This document shows positions 1-9,746 of a stretch of 64,000 nt of DNA, one piece after another; position 1 is the stretch's first letter, and every line of letters begins with the position of its first letter. Below the pieces are notes generated by a model, which was not told where the DNA came from, did not search any database, and saw only the letters and a list, made by a program, of their open reading frames with translations. Origin of the DNA: Ruegeria lacuscaerulensis (lineage in GTDB: Bacteria; Pseudomonadota; Alphaproteobacteria; Rhodobacterales; Rhodobacteraceae); NCBI RefSeq assembly GCF_013033355.1, contig NZ_WQDY01000009.1, positions 1 through 64,000 of the forward strand. Direction: 5' to 3'. The position numbers were made by a program, and so were the translations under genes.

Positions 1-17
1 TCGCTCTAGCAGCAACC

Positions 18-56
18 GTGCTATTCTGGCTGTAAATCAATGAGGCCAGAACATAA
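18..56 (+). repeat. Left copy of a 39-nt direct repeat
   Basis: This copy matches 9684-9722 with two mismatches by eye. Both copies contain an internal inverted repeat, TTCTGG and CCAGAA separated by 16 nt. The pair brackets the AT-richer glycan island. The right copy abuts a transposase remnant; the sequence left of this copy does not resemble it. It may be a recombination junction or a mobile-element end. Confidence 0.75.
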
Positions 57-372
57 AGACGGTCGTCCAAGACTATCTCCCATGCGAGTGGTTACTTGCA
101 AACTTGCTACATTCCTACCTCACCCCGGCTGAGCCTCCCCAACTGAACTGATTCACCTTCACGTAGCACGACGGGTTCCTTCGGTTGAGTGCTAGGCGGC
201 GGGTCTTGGTTGGCAAGCCACTCCGTCAAAGGATGAAAAAATACTGCGACTGTATCGCAAGAATTCCAAAGTTTTTCGACAGGTCTCATGTTGGTATCTG
301 TGCGAACGCGCCTGGAGTAGGAAGCGTCGTAAATGACGACCGGAAAGCAACGTCAAGTGGGATACTTCAGGA
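57..372. other. Gene-free stretch at the island edge
   Basis: Only short overlapping open frames of about 60 residues occur here, on both strands, and none has a recognisable motif or a clear ribosome binding site. I see no RNA gene. It lies between the left repeat and the FkbM remnant and is probably degraded sequence. Confidence 0.5.
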
Positions 373-765
373 TTAGGGATTAACATCCTGTCGTTGCCTC
401 GCCCACAGTGTCAAAGAATAAGGTCGGCCAGCATCTTCGAGCGGGTGGCCAAGGTACTCGGATAGCGAAAAGTACCAAGCACGAGAAATTTCCGAGACAA
501 ATCCATGTTCCGCGAGGCGCGTCACCAGCTGTCCGAACAATGCCTGATTTGTTGCATCCACATGCACCTCACATACGATACGTCGAACAAGGTGAAACTT
601 GTCTTCGATATCCTCAAACACATCGTATTCAGCCCCTTCGATATCAAGCTTTAGCAGGTCAATAGGGCCATCGATCCAGTCCCTAAGCCGGCGTAGATAG
701 ACTTGGATTACAAAACCGGAATAACGCAGCTTCTGACAGTCCAAAGTTGCGGAGGAGAGCACCAC
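373..765 (-). pseudogene. FkbM-type methyltransferase, C-terminal remnant
   Basis: The 130-residue frame carries the hallmark FkbM motif DLLKLDIEGAEYDVFEDI at about residues 36-53 and the following region (RRIVCEVHVDA). It lacks the upstream half with the glycine-rich SAM-binding loop (LGAxxG) that the family requires. FkbM methyltransferases O-methylate sugars and natural products. Upstream of the apparent start the frame continues into non-coding sequence and then into the neighbouring full-length FkbM gene on the same strand, so this looks like the truncated second copy of a tandem pair. A short functional protein is unlikely. Confidence 0.6.
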
Positions 766-819
766 TCAATGCGTTAATCTGTCTTACACAGCCATCAGTC
801 AAATAATGAGATCAAGCAT

Positions 820-2070
820 CTATGGTCGGTTTCCATACAAAAGCGCTGAGGGGATTGAGTTTTCGTCGATCCTTCCTACTGGAGGTCCTGAGAAGGACAG
901 CATAAACCCAGATTGAGTCAGCTGCGAGATCAATGTCGCGAGACGGTTTCCTGCATCTGGGATATCAAAGTGAATTTCGATCGCCAGTCGGCGAACTCTA
1001 GAAAGGCAGGCAACGTCATCGATGAGTGTGTCATATTCCGCGCCTTCAATATCAACTTTCAAGAAATCAACTTCTTCTGTTATTAGGTCCGCAAGCCGGA
1101 TGCGAGGGACCTCGATAGTTCTCAAATCCCTTGAATCAAATCGTTGACGGCTCTGGGTACTTGCGCCCAATCCACCCCAAATGTTGTAATCTTGTGGAAC
1201 AACAAGCTCTACGTTAGGCGAGGTACCGGATGCTACCGCGCCGCCAATAATGTGAACTCTATCCGATTTATACGGCGAAAGATTTTTTTTCAAAAGTTCT
1301 ACGTTTTGGGGATCGGCTTCAACCGCAATAACCCTTGCATCCTTAAAACTCTCCAAAACCGAGGCAGCGAAGATACCATTGGAAGCACCCAAATCAACGA
1401 TTAATGGATCTGGTTGACTCGGCACATAGCGGTAACAATCCTGCAAGAGAATTTCATCAATCAACATTACTGCATCATTCAAGTTCGCAAAAGTGAACTC
1501 ACGCCCCAGTAGGCGAACCGGCCCATCTCCAAAAACTTTCTGCAACAGAATTTTGCGAAAATTAGGCGCCTCTACGATCGCAAAGTCATTCCGTTCGCAC
1601 ACAGCAATGCAAGCGTCGTAATCATCATCAGATAAGTATGTGTGTAAAGACGCAACAAAATCGAGCAGTGCTGATACTTCGCTGTAACGGTTGTCAGAAA
1701 GCAGTGTCGCGTAGGACGCAGAGGGGCCGGGTTGAACCACTGCCTCCCTTGAAAACGACAGTGTTTCTCCGTCGAAACAGACGTTCACCGTAACTGGCAT
1801 TAAATCGGAGAGTTCGCCAAAAAATATAGTCTGAAGTTCCCAGCCTGGCGCAGGATCTTCATACTCCGGAAACTTGCTGGAAACATCTGTGCGACTCTTC
1901 CTAAGAATGACAGAGAACGAACTGTCTCCTGATGCTGTTACCAATTCGACAGATTGCAGATTTCCAAGAGCCCATCCAGAAACCAGCAAAAGGCCAGAGG
2001 ATGGCGTATACTCACATCTGCTGAAACCGGCTCTGTTTGGAAGGGGGTCGTTTTGCGGCAGATTAGTCAT
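820..2070 (-). CDS. FkbM family SAM-dependent methyltransferase
   Basis: The 416-residue product carries a C-terminal FkbM domain. The SAM-binding segment is LIVDLGASNGIFAASVLES, followed by the acidic strand end VIAVEADPQN and the family signature VDFLKVDIEGAEYDTL. The N-terminal 190 residues are not assigned. Enzymes of this family usually O-methylate sugar hydroxyls in glycans. I chose the ATG at 2070 because AGGAAG lies about 6 nt upstream; an in-frame TTG at 2160 would add 30 residues. Neighbours are another methyltransferase and glycosyltransferases on the same strand, which suggests decoration of a surface glycan. The sugar target is not known. Confidence 0.8.
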   Translation of the reverse strand: MTNLPQNDPLPNRAGFSRCEYTPSSGLLLVSGWALGNLQSVELVTASGDSSFSVILRKSRTDVSSKFPEYEDPAPGWELQTIFFGELSDLMPVTVNVCFDGETLSFSREAVVQPGPSASYATLLSDNRYSEVSALLDFVASLHTYLSDDDYDACIAVCERNDFAIVEAPNFRKILLQKVFGDGPVRLLGREFTFANLNDAVMLIDEILLQDCYRYVPSQPDPLIVDLGASNGIFAASVLESFKDARVIAVEADPQNVELLKKNLSPYKSDRVHIIGGAVASGTSPNVELVVPQDYNIWGGLGASTQSRQRFDSRDLRTIEVPRIRLADLITEEVDFLKVDIEGAEYDTLIDDVACLSRVRRLAIEIHFDIPDAGNRLATLISQLTQSGFMLSFSGPPVGRIDENSIPSALLYGNRP

Positions 2071-2275
2071 TCGATTTCTTCCTATTGGTTTCTCGCCACC
2101 TAAAAGTTGACGCAGCCTTTGATAAGTTCCCTCCCCAAAAAAACGGCCTATCGAACCCAAACACAGAAACCGGTTACTTTAAAGTACCTTCGTATCTGAC
2201 AGCCACCAAACACAGCGCGGACATGGTTAAGTTTTGCGAAGTGCCCGTCCGCCCGCCTTTCAAAAGGAAAAATTG

Positions 2276-3445
2276 TTAAGACAGCGCAATCAATGATGCG
2301 TCACTATTTTTTCTAAACTCGTGATCAAAAAACTCCAGATCTCGCGCCATCACGATGCTCCAAGAATTCATAAGATATTCGGTATGAAAGTCTCCATCGT
2401 CGTCAGCCAGCTTCTGGTTAAATCTGTCCACATACGCATCTAGCGCCGATTGCGCATGGGGTCGGTCATCCGCTTCCAAATAAGAGAGTATCTCTGATTC
2501 GAACTGTGCCTGGAAGTTTGCAACCGCCGATACCGCTCTTTCACGGCTCATAAATTCCGCACCACTACGAAAGTTTCGTTCAGGACTAACCATTGCACTG
2601 TGCCAACCTTGTTTTGAAAATACACTGGTCTCGGGCCATTTATTCACGACGTATTCGGCAGGACTACTAATCCTCTGTTTCTTCAAAAGAATTTTTATCA
2701 CTATGTCCGTTGGCATAATAGTGAGAAATGGAATGCGGTAATGTGGCTCTGAAAGCACAATCGGTATTGCACGTGAGTTACCCTGATAGAAAAATATGGT
2801 TCCCTTTTCCGGTGTCATATTGCAAGCGCGGTCTATTGATTGATCGATGTCAACCACATGCTCGAGAACATCGAAGAAAGTAATGAGTGAATATGGAGGA
2901 TTCAAATTCTCAGTCATGAAATCTCCAAACACATAGCCAACGTTACCCTCCGTTCCGGCATCAATGAGAGACAGGCCTGTATTGGCAAATGCTTGGTCGA
3001 CTTCCACACCGTGAGCCTTTTGAAAACCAAGTTCCCGTGCGGCCATCATGGTGAAGCCAAGGCCACAGCCAACATCAAGATACCCCGTTTTGTCTTCGCA
3101 GAGAGAGGATAGCTGTCGCATCACATTCAAGTTCTTTTCGTATACTGCAAAGCGAGCCGATATCTTTTCTCTCAAGCTATCCCAACGCCGAGCCTCGCCG
3201 TTAACAACAGCGTTCTTCCAGGCGAGCGTATCGCGAACAATAAGCTTTTCGACAATAGTTCTATCAAGCGAGACAGCTTCCGCAATGTAATCGATGAAGG
3301 TGTCTCTTTTTGCTAGCATAAACCAATTAAAGAGAGCGTCATCATTCCACAATGCAGCATCAAATTCTTCATCAAGTATAGGCGCAATGTCGTGGCATAG
3401 CCGGTTACTGATATCGCCACGAAGCTGGTTAAGTTTGTCTTCCAT
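2276..3445 (-). CDS. Class I SAM-dependent methyltransferase
   Basis: The 389-residue protein contains a Methyltransf_23-like core: motif I TGYLDVGCGLGFTMMAA near residue 120, an acidic motif II (HGVEVDQA), and ITFFDVLEHVVD, typical of the post-motif II DVLEH box. Regions before and after the core, about 110 and 180 residues, are not recognised, so the substrate cannot be read. It sits between the FkbM gene and the large glycosyltransferase on the same strand, 71 nt upstream of which is the 1064-residue gene's stop. Sugar or lipid-linked glycan methylation is the likely role, by context only. Confidence 0.75.
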   Translation of the reverse strand: MEDKLNQLRGDISNRLCHDIAPILDEEFDAALWNDDALFNWFMLAKRDTFIDYIAEAVSLDRTIVEKLIVRDTLAWKNAVVNGEARRWDSLREKISARFAVYEKNLNVMRQLSSLCEDKTGYLDVGCGLGFTMMAARELGFQKAHGVEVDQAFANTGLSLIDAGTEGNVGYVFGDFMTENLNPPYSLITFFDVLEHVVDIDQSIDRACNMTPEKGTIFFYQGNSRAIPIVLSEPHYRIPFLTIMPTDIVIKILLKKQRISSPAEYVVNKWPETSVFSKQGWHSAMVSPERNFRSGAEFMSRERAVSAVANFQAQFESEILSYLEADDRPHAQSALDAYVDRFNQKLADDDGDFHTEYLMNSWSIVMARDLEFFDHEFRKNSDASLIALS

Positions 3446-3516
3446 CTTAATGACCGCCTTCTTTGTCCGATTTGTTTAGTTGGGTTGGCGACTTCTCAAT
3501 TTGGGCCAACACAAGA

Positions 3517-6500
3517 TTATGTCTCAATTGCTTTGGCCAGTCCCCGCAACATCGCGGCGATTTCCGTACGTGCGTCATTTTCCGGAAGCCCTTTCGCCAG
3601 CGCAGCTGTTAATTTGTTCAACCGTTCCCGCTCGTAGATTTCCGCAGCTTTGGCGCGAAATTCATCTGCTTCGAAATTTGATGCAGCTCGACTTGGTCTT
3701 ACCAGCATCCTGGCAAATAACGAATCGATATCTTGGGCGAACCTCTGCCCTGAAGCAACTTGGGAGATGCCTTCATGGAGCCGGCGAGGCTCAGTCTGCG
3801 GTTTGGTGATCATTGAGGCAAGTGCTGAGCGCATCGCTGTAATGTCTCCCCGGGGAACAAACGTCGTCAACCCGTCGCTGAATTCTCGAAGGACTGGCAA
3901 ATCATAGGCGATACAGGGCCGCCCCATATAAAGTGCTTCGATCGGTGGATATCCGAATCCTTCGAAAAGAGTCGGGAAAACCATGCATTTGGAGCGAGCA
4001 ATCTGTTCGAACTTTTCGATGTCCGAGATTTTATGGAGCAGTTTTAGCTTCACATCATGAGCGGCGAATGCGGCACGTAATTTGTCTATTTCTTCGCCGT
4101 CGGGCAGATCAGCTGTTCCGACAATCAGCGCAAGAGTGTGCCCCCGGGTCGCGTCCGACAAAAGTGACGTCATGGCCCGGATGTTCTTGTGCTCCGAACC
4201 GGTGCCAAAACGGCTGATGCAAATGATTTGGTTTTCGGGCTGGAGGTCGCGAGCACGCACAAGATCCGCGATCGGTGTGTTTATCGACGGCGGTACCGCT
4301 GCGAACTCGCAGGAATCGGAGACTGTTGTATAGTAATCTTTGGCATAACCGACCGCCGCTTCAGCCGACGAGACGATGGCGTCCACATGACTCGACATTG
4401 CCTTCCAGAAACGCCATTTCGCAGGGTCTCTAGGGATCTTTGCGAGCTCGTTGAACCAATTCGGAGTCTCGAAATTGATCAATGATGTTATGGCACCAGT
4501 ATCGCGTGCGAGGGTGAGCGCCTTTTCAAAAGGTGTAGAATCTGCGCTCATATCCGGAACGATAATCACGACATCGAAATCGCCAGCCGGCGGTTCACTG
4601 AATGGATTAACATGCAACTGAAGCCGGTAATGAGCAGGCTGGAGTGTAAGATTATTAAGCCAAGACGGATAGTTGTTTGTCCAGACAACAACGTCATCTC
4701 CCAATGAGCCAAGCGCCTCTGCCAACAACAAGGCATGATACCGTCCACCTGAGAAAAGCGCGTGTGGAGCTCGCATGACTAGACATATTCTTCGGCCGCT
4801 TGAAGGAACGGCGGTTACCGGCGTGTCCCTCAGCGCAATCTTCCCTTCCCCGCCATCTTTGAGAAAGGAACCGGGAACCGGTCGAGCCTTGAGAGCGGGC
4901 GTGTGAGACGGTCGTAATGCAAAGTAACGTTTGCCCTGAATTTCCCCTTCGACGCAGGATCGCTCCGTGCTGTCTAGAAAGCGTGCATGCGTTGCGATCT
5001 GGCGCCGCGCATTGAAGGTTGGATGGCACAAATGACCCGTGTCGACGAGTTCATGGTAATGAGCTCGAGGCGAATGAGCCCAGAAGTCCTCGTTCTTGTC
5101 CACGTCCGGATTCTTTCCATCGCATCCCAGAAAATAAATCGTTTTTGCGACTGTGGCGGCCAAGGGCAGCATGTGAATGTTCAATGTGCTATCGAGCCGC
5201 GGAAGGGCGAAGAAGGCCTCGAGGTCCGTGACTGGGTCGTCCGTTATTTGTTCTATGAGGATAATCCGTTCGGCGATCTCGGGGTGATGCGCGGCGATGA
5301 CATAGCCAAGCCGCGCTGTCGTTACGAACCAAGCATCTGACCTCAAGATAAAACTGCACAGATCGGACCGAAATTGCCCAGCGTATTCCGACACACCCAT
5401 GTGGCTGACGGCGTCACCCGCACAGACGAATTCGGGGCGAACATGGGCCAGAAGGGCGGGGTCAGAAACCGCAGTATTGCACACAATCGTCAGGCAATCG
5501 CGAAAATCATAGTCGAACGCGTGGTCGATGGATGGACCGGTTCCAAATACGACTGCTTTTTTGAGACCGCGCGAGCGACAAGACTCAATTGCGCGCCCAA
5601 GCCGGCGTTTACTCTGTTGCAGAATGTCTGTCCGCTGATCCGGGGTGAGCGCTTGCCAATTCGCTCGGGCATAGTTCCCGAATTCGACGGACGTAGGATC
5701 TTCTGTGGCCACGGGTAAGATTTCTGCGCCTGGGAGCATCTGCCGCATCGCGCGCAAGGCGTCGTCAGATATGGTCTTCCAGACTAGGATCAGTCGCGCT
5801 TTGGAAACGCGCTCGAAATAGTCTGCTTCATCAGAGATTAACTCGACAATATCCGGCCGTCCTGACGTTACTTCTGCAAACCCCGCCGGGCGCAAGTTGG
5901 GCCGTTCTAGCGACGTCCCTATCGTGCACCTGCGGACTTGGCCCGCTGGGCCCGTCAGATACCAAACCGCCCGAAAATAGTGATTAGCGAGGTCTTCTGG
6001 TGCCTTGAAATCCGGAAAAAGGGCGACGTCGTTGGACCCTTCCCGCTCTCGCACCGATATTCTATTGGGTGTATTCTTAGCCAGATCTTCAAGGTCTTCG
6101 GTCGATATAGATGAAAGTGATGGATCCCGCTCAATCGTCACGACTGGTGGCTTGTTGGGATTTTCCACCTTGATCGGTTGAGGCGATGACCGCACAACCC
6201 GTTCCCCTGGTATCTCTGCAATGACCGACTCTTTGTCCAGTACGCCAGCAGAGAGGCCTTCGAAAATCCAGCGCCTCACGGTTCCTTTCGATTGTTGCAG
6301 GCTTACCGCGAGCCCCGTCGAGGTTCGCCCAGAAGAAAAAGTCAAAACAGGAACCCGGTCGCTTTCCTGCGACTGAAGTTGGACCTCTATCCTCAACCAC
6401 CGGCGGTCAGCGAAGTACGTAGCATTGACCGATGCATATTGCAGAATTTCAGGCCCGCGGTTGATTTTAGCATCTGGTGCCACTGCCTCAAGTGAGTCGG

Positions 6501-6711
6501 CTCTCCCGTGCGCGCTTAATTTACGCAGCGAGGAAAAAAGATCTCCGATCTGAGCCTTGATCAGAGATCGTCGAAACCGCAGCTTGGTACTAACAGGCAG
6601 ACCAGGCAACTTAAGTGCAAGCCGCAGCACAGCTTTTTGCAGAATGGACTTTCGCTTTCGTTCTTCCGCCGGAACAACGTCTTGGATCACTTTGAGTAGT
6701 TCAGGATACAT
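3517..6711 (-). CDS. MptE-like (DUF115) plus GT4 glycosyltransferase fusion
   Basis: A 1064-residue protein with three parts. Residues 1 to about 345 are unassigned. About 350-620 resembles the MptE-like/DUF115 fold found in flagellin-associated motility factors (KKAVVFGTGPSIDHAFD, VCNTAVSD, FLGCDGKN). About 640-1000 is a GT-B glycosyltransferase of family GT4, with CISRFGTGSEHKN and the E-x7-E-type donor site FPTLFEGFGYPPIEALYMG. No signal peptide or membrane segment is seen. DUF115 proteins are linked to nonulosonate transfer or glycan assembly, and GT4 enzymes use nucleotide sugars. The two together suggest a bifunctional transferase. The fusion and N-terminal region make it unusual; specificity is unknown. 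Confidence 0.75.
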   Translation of the reverse strand: MYPELLKVIQDVVPAEERKRKSILQKAVLRLALKLPGLPVSTKLRFRRSLIKAQIGDLFSSLRKLSAHGRADSLEAVAPDAKINRGPEILQYASVNATYFADRRWLRIEVQLQSQESDRVPVLTFSSGRTSTGLAVSLQQSKGTVRRWIFEGLSAGVLDKESVIAEIPGERVVRSSPQPIKVENPNKPPVVTIERDPSLSSISTEDLEDLAKNTPNRISVREREGSNDVALFPDFKAPEDLANHYFRAVWYLTGPAGQVRRCTIGTSLERPNLRPAGFAEVTSGRPDIVELISDEADYFERVSKARLILVWKTISDDALRAMRQMLPGAEILPVATEDPTSVEFGNYARANWQALTPDQRTDILQQSKRRLGRAIESCRSRGLKKAVVFGTGPSIDHAFDYDFRDCLTIVCNTAVSDPALLAHVRPEFVCAGDAVSHMGVSEYAGQFRSDLCSFILRSDAWFVTTARLGYVIAAHHPEIAERIILIEQITDDPVTDLEAFFALPRLDSTLNIHMLPLAATVAKTIYFLGCDGKNPDVDKNEDFWAHSPRAHYHELVDTGHLCHPTFNARRQIATHARFLDSTERSCVEGEIQGKRYFALRPSHTPALKARPVPGSFLKDGGEGKIALRDTPVTAVPSSGRRICLVMRAPHALFSGGRYHALLLAEALGSLGDDVVVWTNNYPSWLNNLTLQPAHYRLQLHVNPFSEPPAGDFDVVIIVPDMSADSTPFEKALTLARDTGAITSLINFETPNWFNELAKIPRDPAKWRFWKAMSSHVDAIVSSAEAAVGYAKDYYTTVSDSCEFAAVPPSINTPIADLVRARDLQPENQIICISRFGTGSEHKNIRAMTSLLSDATRGHTLALIVGTADLPDGEEIDKLRAAFAAHDVKLKLLHKISDIEKFEQIARSKCMVFPTLFEGFGYPPIEALYMGRPCIAYDLPVLREFSDGLTTFVPRGDITAMRSALASMITKPQTEPRRLHEGISQVASGQRFAQDIDSLFARMLVRPSRAASNFEADEFRAKAAEIYERERLNKLTAALAKGLPENDARTEIAAMLRGLAKAIET

Positions 6712-7439
6712 AATAGTTCGGTATCAGCCTCAGGTTCATGGAGCCGTAGTGCCTGAGAATGCATACATTGTGGTCGAGCCAGCGGCAACCATGTGGATTT
6801 TCCAATTTACTCAACATTCTGTCCTAAGCTGCAATTGGTTTCGCGCCCCACTGAGATGGCACACCCACCTGTCTAGGTCTTTGTTTCAGTACCACTGATT
6901 TGAGGTCTCTCTAGTACAGTTCCCGGAATTTGATGGGCGCAAATTTAATGCTTGTGCGGTCGGATTTGGTTTTATTGCTAGTGCCAGGCATTTGTGGTGA
7001 CTTGGGCTTGCCTGGTGTGGAACCACTATGAATTGAGGCGTTGTCGACGTAGAGTTCCGTTGAAGCGTTGGTTGTTTCCTTTTTACCAAGGGATATCCGG
7101 GTAGATCTGCATCGGTTGGATACCAACCCGTCTGAGCCGATCCTGCAGATGCCTGGCAATCAACTCGGGGACATTTTTTTGATCGCAAATACTCAGGTTT
7201 GCTTTGTTTCATCGGCAGCCGATGTATTACATCCGGAATATCGTTGGCATTCATCTTTGATCGCCTAGCATCGGTCATTAGAGCTCAGAGCGTTCATTCG
7301 CTGCATGGTGAATCAGTGACAACTGCGCCGACAAAGCGTACACCTCGGTTTCTTTATTGCGCAGCCAATTTCAAACAAGGGCTATCGTCCGGCCACAACC
7401 GTTATAGACGAGCTCATGGATGGAAATCCTTTTCGCTGC
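6712..7439. other. 730-nt stretch with broken reading frames
   Basis: No intact gene. On the minus strand between about 6911 and 7190 protein-like segments occur in different frames: LIARHLQDRLRRVGIQPMQ in one, then TELYVDNASIHSGSTPGKP running to a stop at 6911 in another. A frame change near 7080 would join them. I read this as the 3' part of a decayed gene in the island, family unknown. The 7260-7439 part shows nothing recognisable. Confidence 0.4.
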
Positions 7440-8375
7440 TCATGCAGTCCTTAGCGTCGGAAGCAGTTCGCGGAAGTATTCGACAGTCTTGATCAGTCCG
7501 TCTTCCAGCAGTACTTCCGGCTGCCACCCAAGTACATCAATTGCGTTCGAGATATCCGGTTTACGCTGTCTTGGATCATCTGGCGGTAGTGCCTGCCGAT
7601 CAATGCTCGACTTCGAATCCGTTAGGTTTACGACCATCTCGGCAAGTTGGCGGATAGAAAATTCGTCCGGGTTTCCTAGGTTTATGGGACCTGTCACCGA
7701 GGTATCTGTTTCCATCATGCGTAATAGCCCCTCTACTAGGTCGTCGACATAGCAGAAGGATCGGGTCTGCCGTCCATCGCCGAATATCGTGATTGGTTTG
7801 TCTTGTAGGGCCTGAACGATGAAGTTCGAGACTACGCGCCCGTCGGCGTGGTGAACGCGAGGACCGTAGGTGTTGAAGATACGAGCGACTTTGATCTTGA
7901 TGTCGTGTTGGCGCCAGTAATCGAAGAAAAGGGTCTCTGCGCAGCGCTTTCCTTCATCATAGCAGGAACGAGGACCGACAGGGTTGACATTGCCCCAGTA
8001 CTCTTCGACCTGTGGATGGGTGTTCGGGTCGCCATATACCTCGCTGGTCGAAGCTTGAAGGGTCTTGCAATTTAGACGTTTCGCCAGCCCGAGCATATTT
8101 ATCGCGCCATGAACAGAGGTCTTTGTCGTTTGAACTGGATCGTGCTGATAGTGGAGTGGCGCCGCTGGGCACGCGAGGTTATAAATCTCGTCAACCTCGA
8201 CGTAGAGCGGAAACGTCACATCGTGGCGCATGAATTCAAAAAGAGGATTGCCGTGCAGATGATCGATGTTCCGTTTGGTTCCAGTGAACAGGTTGTCCAC
8301 GCAGATCACTTCGTGACCCTGATCCAGCAATCGATCGATAAGGTGCGAGCCTAGGAATCCCGCACCGCCTGTCAC
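7440..8375 (-). CDS. UDP-glucuronate decarboxylase-like NAD-dependent epimerase, 5' end probably frameshifted
   Basis: An extended SDR enzyme with [11 protein letters not shown] (NAD loop), the Y-x3-K pair in SCYDEGKR, and the UXS-like segments [15 protein letters not shown] and [20 protein letters not shown] converts UDP-glucuronate to UDP-xylose. The only start in this frame is the GTG at 8375, inside the conserved RKRILVTGG strand. The codons for the missing residues are present just upstream but are cut off by a TAA. An ATG at 8424 opens the adjacent frame (MEKIFGAFL); removing one A near 8397 would join the two into a normal N-terminus. The gene may be inactive, or there may be a sequencing error. 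Confidence 0.75.
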   Translation of the reverse strand: MTGGAGFLGSHLIDRLLDQGHEVICVDNLFTGTKRNIDHLHGNPLFEFMRHDVTFPLYVEVDEIYNLACPAAPLHYQHDPVQTTKTSVHGAINMLGLAKRLNCKTLQASTSEVYGDPNTHPQVEEYWGNVNPVGPRSCYDEGKRCAETLFFDYWRQHDIKIKVARIFNTYGPRVHHADGRVVSNFIVQALQDKPITIFGDGRQTRSFCYVDDLVEGLLRMMETDTSVTGPINLGNPDEFSIRQLAEMVVNLTDSKSSIDRQALPPDDPRQRKPDISNAIDVLGWQPEVLLEDGLIKTVEYFRELLPTLRTA

Positions 8376-8455
8376 GAGAATCCTCTTTCTGCTGTCTTAA
8401 AAACGCACCAAAAATTTTCTCCATAAGCCTTTTGCTAGGCGTTCACGCGTACCCG

Positions 8456-9411
8456 TTACCTGCTTGAATACAACGCTTCAATATCTGGAAAAGCTGTATG
8501 TGTACCGCCTGCGAAGTGCATCATTACCCCGGGACGAACCGACCTTGGCCATTTCACCTGGATCGTGCTGATATCATCGCCCTTGATAGACACATCGTAG
8601 AGGCGGTCTGCGGGTGGATTCGTAATCGCGATATCGATAGGGCTGAGGATATTCAGCGTAGTTTCAAACTCAGCATTCAAGGCTGAGAGGCAGCGGAAGA
8701 AATCTTGGTCATGCCAACCAAAACCAAACTCATTACTATTCTTATTCGCGTTGAATGGCTCTGAAAGCATAAAAGCAGTCCATGCCTCCAACAATTCGAG
8801 AAATTGCTCACGATTTGCCATAAACAATCCGGTGCAGACCTCGGGTTTGGTTCGAGCAATTCCGATATTTTCCATCTGCCCTGCGTCGACAGCCTTCTGG
8901 AGGCGAGACACGCACGTATGCGCTATAGTTGGCAAGAGGCTCTGCGATACAGTAACCCTGTCAAGTTTATGTAACCCGAAGAGCTTTGAAACGGGGGCCA
9001 CCATCAAGGTGTCGGGATCAGTGTAAATGTAGAGTCTCGAATGACGATGGCTCTCAAGAAACCATCTCAGGAAGAAAGGTTTGGCAATCTTTCCAAGCGG
9101 ATGCACGTTTGAGGCAAGCACAGCATTGAGTCGTCTATCTCGCCGACTGGCAGCATTTCGACCTGAATGTCGGCCTCAGTGAGCCGATCAATTGATTCCA
9201 CCGAGAGGTCGTCCGAAACCACAACTGTTTCCAGCTCCGTTTCCAAGTCCCAAAATGTTCGGAAGGACGCGAACATCGCCTCTATCATCTGAACTTGACC
9301 GTCGTTCCCATTTGTGACGACTGTGATACTATTGGACGTAAATTGAGTGCCTCCATTGGCGAGCAAAGGCTGGATTAGATCAGCTTTTGGTGGTCGTACC
9401 ACGTCAAACAT
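8456..9411 (-). pseudogene. Frameshifted nucleotide-sugar glycosyltransferase
   Basis: Two overlapping frames make one protein. The first starts at 9411 (SITVVTNGNDGQVQMIEAM) and runs off-frame near 9120. The second supplies LASNVHPLGKIAKPFFLRWF, the likely metal-binding DPD in IYTDPDTLMVAP, and a C-terminus ending at 8456. Joined, they give roughly 310-320 residues, typical for a GT-A type glycosyltransferase. The break lies at about 9110-9135. A single-base error in the sequence is the alternative to true inactivation. It is next to the damaged UXS-like gene on the same strand, which supports decay of the island. Confidence 0.65.
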
Positions 9412-9607
9412 GGAGTATCTAGTCGTTCTCCGGGGTCTATATCGCAGTTTGTACTCCGCCTATATTGTCCTGTTGAGCTCTGGTGTGCATCGGCGGTGGT
9501 AATTCGCAAGATGCAAACTATCCACAAGTACGGATGGTGACTGTTTTTTCAGTTAGCTGTAGTGCAGCGATTGGCCCTACTGGGCCTATTTTGTTGAAAA
9601 ATTCTTC
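9412..9607. other. Intergenic stretch with insertion-sequence-like end
   Basis: No gene. The segment 9583-9603 (GGCCTATTTTGTTGAAAAA) resembles the terminal region of IS5-type elements common in Rhodobacteraceae and directly precedes the transposase remnant. This resemblance is from memory and was not searched. Confidence 0.4.
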
Positions 9608-9687
9608 CTTGATCGACGCATGAACTGCTGATCCGGATGCTGCTGGTCGGCTATAGCTTCGGCATCCGCTCCGAGCGGCGGCTGTGC
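9608..9687 (+). mobile_element. IS transposase remnant (IS5-like)
   Basis: Reading from 9619 gives HELLIRMLLVGYSFGI followed by RSERRLC, a well-known block from the N-terminal third of a DDE transposase family widespread in Rhodobacterales. One base further upstream is out of frame (SLID then an extra G), so the fragment is already frameshifted. Similarity ends where the direct repeat begins at 9684. Only about 27 codons remain, so it is not functional. Confidence 0.7.
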
Positions 9688-9722
9688 TATTCTGGCTGTA
9701 AATCAATGAGTCCAGAACCTAA
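9684..9722 (+). repeat. Right copy of the 39-nt direct repeat
   Basis: Near-identical to 18-56, with two mismatches. It begins at the last codons of the transposase remnant and ends 24 nt before the phoD start codon. The same TTCTGG-N16-CCAGAA inverted repeat lies inside. Confidence 0.75.
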
Positions 9723-9746
9723 GGGCCACCAAACAGGAGAGCCCAA

